A stretch of 64,000 bases of DNA from Adiantum capillus-veneris. Its lineage: Eukaryota > Streptophyta > Polypodiopsida > Polypodiales > Pteridaceae. Below are positions 57,450-64,000 of this stretch, one piece after another. A program made the translations under genes and the position numbers. Where the stretch lies: NCBI GenBank assembly GCA_014529385.2, contig CM043942.1, forward strand, positions 6,075,001 to 6,139,000, in the 5' to 3' direction. The notes beneath the pieces are model-generated. The model did no database searches. It was not told the origin of the DNA and was given only the letters and a program-made list of their open reading frames with translations. Each line of letters opens with the position of its first letter. The stretch's first letter is position 1.

Positions 57450-58007
57450 TAATCTTGCCATCTTCTTCACTCCATTACTATGCTATTATGCTATTCTAAG
57501 CAAGAAGAGTGATGATAAGTGACTAACTATTTCTCTCTCCTATGAATGCTTCTTCTTCCTCTTCCCTGCCCTCATTCCCCGCTAGCTCTCTCCACCTTTG
57601 AAGGTGTTTGAGGCCTTGGGACTGAGGCCGAGGATGGTTAATGCGTTTACAAAGTTTATGTTATGCTCATGATGCATGAAGCATTCCATCTTCATTGCAT
57701 CACCTAGGTCACAAGGAACACAAATATTGTATTGTAACAAGTCTTTCTTGATGGGAGAATCTATAATACAAAAGCCTATTGGAGGGGGGACTCGACTCCA
57801 CCTAAATCCGATCCTCAGCTGTTGACAAGTTCTCTAAACTCTCTCTCTTGCAAAATATTGTTTATGCCAAGTTAATTAAGTATTATGGTTATGTTGCTAT
57901 TGCTAATTAAGTTCACCCTATATGTTCTCAAAGTAGTCTCATGAAAATGCTCACTCTAATTCTCTTAATTCTGCTATTCTCAAAGTTCATAGGCCATTTC
58001 CATTACA
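57450..58007 (+). repeat. Partial element-A LTR, plus orientation
   Basis: Reverse-complement match to about 27659-28195: it ends GGCCATTTCCATTACA, the LTR terminus, and includes CCGCTAGCTCTCTCCACC and the GAGGCCTTGGGACTGAGG region. The rest of the LTR is missing and no normal primer site follows. Confidence 0.75.
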
Positions 58008-58332
58008 CTGATGCTCTAGTTGCCTGTGGGGCTCAGGCTAATGCCGAGAAGAACATTGAAAAATGGTCTTCGAGGCCAATCTAAACCGGATATGCCAAGA
58101 GATGTCAAAGCCACAACCATGCTACGGCTTGAGGATATTGATGACAGGGAATGCTCGGGTTCACTCATTGATGCTCACACATGACTCCTATGTGTGTGTG
58201 CATACGTGCGTGCCAAGAGCGCGTGCGCCCTCTCGCTTTACTCCACGACCAAGAGAGATTCGAAGATTTCTCTCTAGTGAATCTTCTCTCTAGATTTCTT
58301 TGTCTTTCTTCTCTACCTCTTGTTGATGAGTG

Positions 58333-58333
<1 letters not shown>

Positions 58334-58380
<47 letters not shown>
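58334..58380. repeat. (GT)n microsatellite
   Basis: About 23 units, ending in TACACAC. Confidence 0.95.
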
Positions 58381-58383
<3 letters not shown>

Positions 58384-58431
58384 ACACTCTTGCACACAAG
58401 CTTCAGATTTCCCTGCCTGTTGTTCAACTTC

Positions 58432-58660
58432 AAAGCCAATTCTCTCTCTTCCACTTGATTTCCTAACATGCAATGCTACTTGCTGTTCAGAGTGGGGGTG
58501 CCTTGGTTTTCCCTTGCCTTTGAGCTCTGCTACTTGATCCACTTGAAAGCCACTTCTCTCTCTTCCACTTGATTTCCTAACATGCAGTGCTACTTGCTGC
58601 TTAGAGTGGGGTGCCTTGGTTTTCCATTGACTTTGAGCTCTGCTACTTGATCCACTTGGT
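58432..58660. repeat. Tandem duplication of about 114 bp
   Basis: Two adjacent copies from AAAGCCA(A/C)TTCTCTCTC to CTACTTGATCCACTTG, differing by a few substitutions and one G-run length change. Confidence 0.85.
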
Positions 58661-59298
58661 GCTCGATTTGATTCAACTTGTGAGCTCCAATTGCATTGTG
58701 TGTGTGTGCATGTGCACACCACCACACAATCCAAAAACTTCTGCTGCTCAAACATGCATATCTCCAATATTCCCAAGCCTTCAATTGAGTGGATGTAAAC
58801 TCAAGCTCATCACTTGCTTCTCTTTCCCATGTCAAGAGATACACATACAAGTTCTAATTATAAAACATTGTTGCTCCCCCTTAATTCAACTGCACTTGAT
58901 TCCCTTGCTGCTCGGTTCTTTGCCCGAGAGCTATGCACTTGGCTACCTAATTTGTTGCTTCCCTTCAAGATCTAAAAACTTAATTCCCTTGCTTACTTGA
59001 TGTGATTGCCCGCTTTGGCTTCGAGTCCTGAAAATATGCTCAATTGCTCAATTGTGCTTGCAAGCTTCAAGATACTACTCAATTCTTTGAATTTGTTTAT
59101 CTTGCTTGGTCAATGCTCTTGCTTTTGATTTTTGTTTATGCTTGATTCTGAGCTTATGACAACTGTCATAAGCCCCTTGATTCATTCATTGTGTCCACTT
59201 CCCAACCCCCCCAAAGGTCAATTTCATGCGTGAAGCTTCATTCAAGCTCATCAATTATTGCCAAAGGTTGCTTGGAATCCTTGATTTTATTTGCTCTA

Positions 59299-59300
<2 letters not shown>

Positions 59301-59364
<64 letters not shown>

Positions 59365-59369
59365 CGCGC
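59301..59369. repeat. (GT)n(GC)n alternating tract
   Basis: About 27 GT units run into about 7 GC units, then a short CA segment. Strict purine-pyrimidine alternation over about 69 bp, including GC steps, favours Z-DNA. Confidence 0.95.
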
Positions 59370-59542
59370 ACAACCACACACACCCAAAGCTTCTGCTCAA
59401 ACTACCTTCAATTGTGGTTAATTAGATTCTTCTCTGCATGTTTCTCTACTACCCGTGAGCTACCCACAAGCTTGTGAGCTCCCAATTGATCTTTTGATGC
59501 TTATTCTCAATATCTCAACTCGCAAATCTTGACTTCCTCCTC

Positions 59543-59563
59543 GGGGGGGGGGGGGGGGGGGGG
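59543..59563 (+). repeat. Poly-G run
   Basis: 21 consecutive G, 12 bases before the family-B LTR copy. It could form G-quadruplexes or mark an assembly weak point. Confidence 0.9.
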
Positions 59564-59575
59564 TCACTATTCATA

Positions 59576-61168
59576 TGTCATAATAATAATATATAATTCC
59601 TCCTAAATGATTTTCTCATGTTAAACTGATCATTTAATATGGGGAAGTACTAGGGGAGAAAAAGCTAGAATATTGGTAAGGTTGGCAGACAGGTCACAAT
59701 AGGGATCCAAAGGAGGGAAAATAAGGATCCAAAGGGGGGCCATCTAGAAAAGAGCAATGTGCATGAATAGTGCTTCAAAGACCTTAGGGTTTATCCCATT
59801 AAGACTTCCAAAATGCTAAGGTTCCAAAATTCAAAGGTAAAGTTCAAATGGTCAAGCTTAACAGAATTGGATGCTTTTGTGAAGACCATAAAGTCTTCAC
59901 ATATCCCTAGATCGGAGGGGGTGATCCCTAAAGGTAGGGGAAGATAGAGAAGAGGTGAGAGAAAACACACACACACACACACACACTCAATGCTTCCCTT
60001 TACACAAAGGGCATAGTGGACACATGTCAGATTCCTAGCCCAGTTGCCCCCAAGGTGCATTCAAATCCTATTGGATGGCCATAGAGGTGGACCAACGTGA
60101 ATAAGGCCAGAGTAAATTTATTTTAGTTCATTTAAAAACACTTGATAAAAGAACCTATAGAAATTAAGCTCTCTAGAAGACTATTGGACAGTCTACCAAG
60201 GGTCCATCAGCAGCCCAATCGCTTGCCTGATTCCTATTGGCTAGAAGACTAAGAGGTCCAATGAGAGTTTAATTGAATTATTTAAATACCTAAATCTCTC
60301 ACAAAAGGGGAAAGGGGGACACATGTCACAAGGCTAGAAATTATGCTTCTAATTTCCTACTGGCTAAGCTTGGCATGAGCCAATGAGGGGCCAGCAAGAG
60401 GAAATAGCAAGAGGGGTTGAACAAGAGAGAGAGGGGGGGATGATTTTTGCAAGGCATTATTGCACACACACTCACAAAAACTCATGTGTGAAGTAAAGAA
60501 GACTGTCTCCTTGTCAAGCTTTAATGGAAAGCTCATCATCTACTCCAAGCTTGTGAGAAGGGAGGCCTACACCTTTGTGATGCAAATCCAACCAAGATCC
60601 AAGATCCAATGCATGCTCATGTCCTCTACCATGCTAATTACTAAGCTATGCTAAGCTATCAAGAGTGATTATGTGAGGAGAAATACTTTTTTTTCACAAG
60701 AATACTTATTCTTCCTCTAGATCTACTCTCATACCCCGCTAGCTCTCACCATCTTCAAAGGTGTGTGAGGTCTTGGGTTTGAGACCGTGAGGGAATTGAT
60801 GTTGTGCTTTTCAAGTATAAGCTTGGTGCTTGAAACTTCCATCTTCATTGCACCAGCAAGTTATTGAAGGAACACAGCGTATTGTATTGTAAAATGTCTC
60901 CCTTGATGGGGGAAACTTGTAATACAAAGCCTTTTGGAGGGGGAACCGGCTCCATGTAAATCCAGTCCTCAATTGTTTTCAATAGATTTATTTCTCTCTC
61001 TTTTTGAAGTATTGTTCATGCCTATCTAACTAGGTGTTATGATTTTGTTGCTCTCTCTATCCAAGCACTCTTGCTATGCTCATTAGGAATCTATTCTTAA
61101 TGAAATGCTCACTATGTCTATGTTATTTTCTGCTACACACAAGTTACCAGACCATTAAATGCTATACA
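59576..61168 (+). repeat. Family-B LTR, plus orientation, solo
   Basis: Starts TGTCATAATAATAATATA and ends CCATTAAATGCTATACA, the reverse complement of the family-B LTR at 26474-27658 plus 36410-36807, without element A and without the large deletion of the 10818 copy. It lacks a recognisable primer site and partner LTR, so it is a solo or truncated LTR. No clear target duplication. Confidence 0.82.
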
Positions 61169-61397
61169 TAAATTGTGTATAGCACATGCGTTCAAGGACT
61201 ATTTTTAAAACTCCTTATCTGTGAATTTTTGAAAAATTAAATACACCCTTTTTCTATTCAATCTGTAATTTTTTTTCCCAATTTCATTTCATGGTACCCT
61301 TCTATGTGTGAAAATGTGAGTGAAAATAAAAATAAAAAACCCATTCTATTGCTTTCGTGCCTAGTCGAGAAGCTATTGCATGCATGTTGATCACCAA

Positions 61398-61746
61398 GCT
61401 CTGATACTAGTTGAAAGTGCTCGTAGTGTGGTTGCATGTGTGTGGGAAGGGGAAGGGGAGAGGAAAGAGACTGTTGTGTAGGTGGGGTGCAGTGTGGGGA
61501 AGGGGAGAGGAAAGAGACTGTTGTGTAGGTGGAGCAGACCTCAAGAATGAGGATCCCCTTATTCTTTGGTATATGAATAATAAGTTAAGTGTATGTACAC
61601 AACATGGGGGTTGGACATTGAATGTCTGGCCCCGGACAAGGGCAAGAACATATGAATCCTAGTCTCATCAAGGAGGCACGCGAGAAAGAGGGTCACAACT
61701 TTCTACACTATTGGGAGAGAGTAAAATAAACTCTACTTAAATTTCA
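61398..61746 (-). repeat. Candidate LTR with degenerate primer site
   Basis: The minus strand has AGTATCAGAGC (61398-61408), close to an initiator-Met primer site. Beyond it 61412-61746 has TGAAA/TTTCA inverted ends. An 80-odd-bp stretch inside (about 61446-61531) is a tandem duplication. There is no second copy in the window, so this is tentative. Confidence 0.35.
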
Positions 61747-62372
61747 AGATGGGTAAGGTTCCATTTGGTTGTCAAGTTTGGCCCAAAACACCTGGTCATC
61801 AAAAAGTACACCTAAATCGCAAAAAAATACACCTCAACTTGAATTTGGCCAAAAGTTCTCAAAAAACTAAAAAAACATCATCTTTTGGAGCAAGTTAAAA
61901 GAATAATAGTAAACATTGTCAAAAAGACTTCAATTTTTTGAACTAAAGTCAATATAGAAAGTTTTTAAGACAAAAAAATGCAAATATTCCTTAAAAAATA
62001 CATAACATTCCACTAAAAAAATAATTATATCCTCGAAAGCTCACAATTGAAGACTCAAGGCTTTCAATTACAATCCTTGAAATTTTTTCATCAAAATATT
62101 TATGGTTTGTTGACAAAGATGACCAAACTTTTTCAAAGTGAGACCATGAACAAGGATTTTCATATCCTCCAAGTTTAAATTATTGATACGTCATTAGCTA
62201 TTTTTCTTCTTCTTCTAGTTAGTCACCTTGATCACCTCAAGTAGTACTTACTTGTATTTGCATCTTCTCAAACTGCTTTGTATCAATGAACATGAAGTGA
62301 ATACAACTTTGCAATACACTTGTATCATAGAATACACGAGTATGAAGATTTTTGTTCATTTTTTGTGTATAA
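61747..62372. other. No gene seen
   Basis: AT-rich sequence with no recognisable ORF or repeat edge. Confidence 0.5.
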
Positions 62373-62656
62373 GTATTTTAGGATTCAAGTTTTTTTAATT
62401 CTAGAAGAGAAGATTACTTTGATCTTGTATTCTGGAATACAAGTTTTAGCACTTCTCTATTTTAGAACACAAGATTGTAACAATTTTGTATTTTAGAATA
62501 CAAAATTACAACACAAGTGTACTCTAAAATACAAGTTTGTAGCCCATGTGTACTCTAGAATACAAGTTTGTAGTACAAGTGTACTATGAAATACAAGTTT
62601 GTAGCATAGGTGTATTCTAGAATACAACTTTGTTGCAATCTTGTATTCCAAAACAC
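62373..62656. repeat. 31-bp minisatellite with a palindromic core
   Basis: Cores related to GTATTCTAGAATAC start at 62427, 62457, 62488, 62519, 62550, 62581, 62612 and 62643: one step of 30 and six steps of exactly 31. Two weaker units precede (62373 and 62397). Between cores AAGTTTGTAG recurs. The unit at 62612 is a perfect palindrome; others have one or more mismatches. Confidence 0.9.
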
Positions 62657-64000
62657 AATGAGAAGGTTTTGCTCTCTAAGGTCGTATCTAGGTATGTATT
62701 TTCCATATTCACCTCCATCTTCATGTTCTCCATCTCCGTGTTCTCTGTGTGAGTTTGCTTTATCTTCATGCGTGTACTTTGCATGGTTGTGTGCTAATCG
62801 TTTTTGCCTTTTCGTGCATGCGTGCACAAAGTTTAAAGGCAATTTTTTGGTCCAAAACTTGGACAAGCATAGCATTCCAAGAAATTCTCCATTAGGCGTC
62901 CTAGAGGTTTACCCCCTTTTGGAGTTGTTTATGCCCTCATAATTTTGTTTGAGCAGCAGAAGATAGTTTTTGGCCATACAAAAAAACTTCCTGTGTGTAT
63001 CTTACGAAAAAAATGTATTGGTGTGGAGGTTAAAATTACACATGCATGATGGATTGTAGATACAAACAGAGCTGTGTTTTGGTAATCTTGTGCACAAGAA
63101 GTTGCCACCATTGGTTGTTTGATACATTGGTTGTGTAGATCTTTGTACACATGGTGTGGATTTATTGTTATATGCATAAGGACACAATAAGGAAGCAAGT
63201 GTGATTCTTCTATTCTTGATGTACTTTTCAATGAGTATAGATTGAATGGTATCAACTACTCTCTTTGATCTTCCTTGGTCAAACAAGTACTTGTTGTAAG
63301 AAATCTGTGAGATTATGTGGTTGGCTTGGAGATTCAACCATTGAATGTTTCTCTAGCCACTCCGCAAAGAGATAGTGTGAGTACTATTGTAGCACCTATT
63401 GTTTTTGAGACACTAGAGCAAGGGAGATGGGACTAGCATGATGCACTTGCTTTTGGTATCATTTTTTAAACATATAAAAGATCTATTGTTCCATAAATAA
63501 AGACATACTTTGATTTTTTTGGTTTAAATACACATAAATTCTTAATTTTCTACTTAAGAAAGCCTTGAAATATGAGGAATTTTTTAATCTTGTTTGTTTG
63601 ATTTTTTTGCAAATTTATATCCTTCTTGTTGTTTTTAAGTATATATTTTGGATTTGATATTCTTGATAGCAAGAATTTATGGTTCTTTTGTCGATGTTTG
63701 TAGCTTCTTCTTTGTAAAGGCTTCTCCTTCTCACGATACTCATGTTTTTAAGAAGCAAAGAAGAGGTCAAAAATCTACTCTCGCTAATCAATCTTCATTT
63801 GCTCTAATTGGTTCACGTCGTACATGTTCACTCACTACATCACGTGGAAAACTTTCTCCCATCAGCCTCACTTTCAAGCACTTAGTATATGTGTGTCAAT
63901 AGCTGGAGCAGATTCTAGAAGACAACTTCTTCCACCTCCTTTCACTTTTGGAAGTGGTGCTCCTCGACAACATTTGTTAGCTGCTCATCAATTTCTAGAA
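62657..64000. other. No gene seen
   Basis: AT-rich. Short frames (up to 111 codons at 63002-63337) show no recognisable motif. Confidence 0.45.

Larger units (their letters stand above)
58008..59575. other. Microsatellites and local duplications, no gene
   Basis: Contains two GT tracts, a tandem duplication and a poly-G run, listed separately. Long frames here come from the repeats. Confidence 0.6.

Noticed and set aside
57450-58007. Second full element A at this site
   Set aside because: Only the terminal third of one LTR is present and the expected primer site is absent.
58181-59477. Long frames rich in CVCVCV or HTHTHT
   Set aside because: They are translations of GT microsatellites and a tandem duplication, not genes.

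Overview
The window reads as transposon-dense nuclear DNA of a land plant with a large, repeat-rich genome. I cannot place the species. The evidence is a set of nested LTR retrotransposons of plant type: two Ty3/gypsy lineages with recognisable pol, a chromovirus, at least three Ty1/copia insertions, and primer-binding sites complementary to initiator-Met tRNA. I see no intact host gene and no rRNA, tRNA or CRISPR locus. Nearly all coding sequence is retroelement gag/pol broken by stops, frameshifts and deletions.

Layout, left to right. 1-10803 is the 3' part of a large Ty3/gypsy element (called G1): RT thumb and RNase H, a tandemly duplicated integrase zinc module, the integrase core, then, unusually, a retropepsin-like domain and a Trp-motif tail downstream of integrase. 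After these come a long untranslated stretch with an array of perfect palindromes, a coiled-coil-rich 3' ORF, a polypurine tract and a 990-bp LTR. 10805-11714 is a shortened LTR of family B with its primer site. 11715-19380 is a truncated gypsy-type element (F): a second palindrome array, then decayed gag, zinc knuckles and protease. 19381-23305 has no gene but carries a third set of CG-rich palindromic boxes. 23306-23891 is a truncated LTR and leader (E), fused to a copy of a 2.5-kb segment (23892-26417) found again at 47869-50325. 26461-36807 is a family-B LTR split by a complete but decayed chromovirus (A, minus strand, 27659-36409). 37631-48010 is a copia element on the minus strand (C, target duplication GTTCT), itself split by a plus-strand copia element (D, 39033-44599, target duplication ACAAA). 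50326-56640 is mostly old DNA with a very decayed copia relic. 56648-57450 is another C-family fragment with a small inverted-repeat transposon inside its LTR. 57450-61746 holds LTR fragments, microsatellites and local tandem duplications. 62373-62656 is a 31-bp minisatellite whose unit core is again a palindrome.

The most distinctive signal is the repeated use of CGCG-centred palindromes. G1 and F carry different palindrome sequences, yet both are set about 270-286 bp apart with one short step of about 130 bp. A third palindrome family, not regularly spaced, lies at 21.4-23.3 kb. The second notable point is the domain order of G1: duplicated integrase zinc module, integrase core, then protease fold. 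Nothing here was checked against a database; family names rest on motifs I could read.
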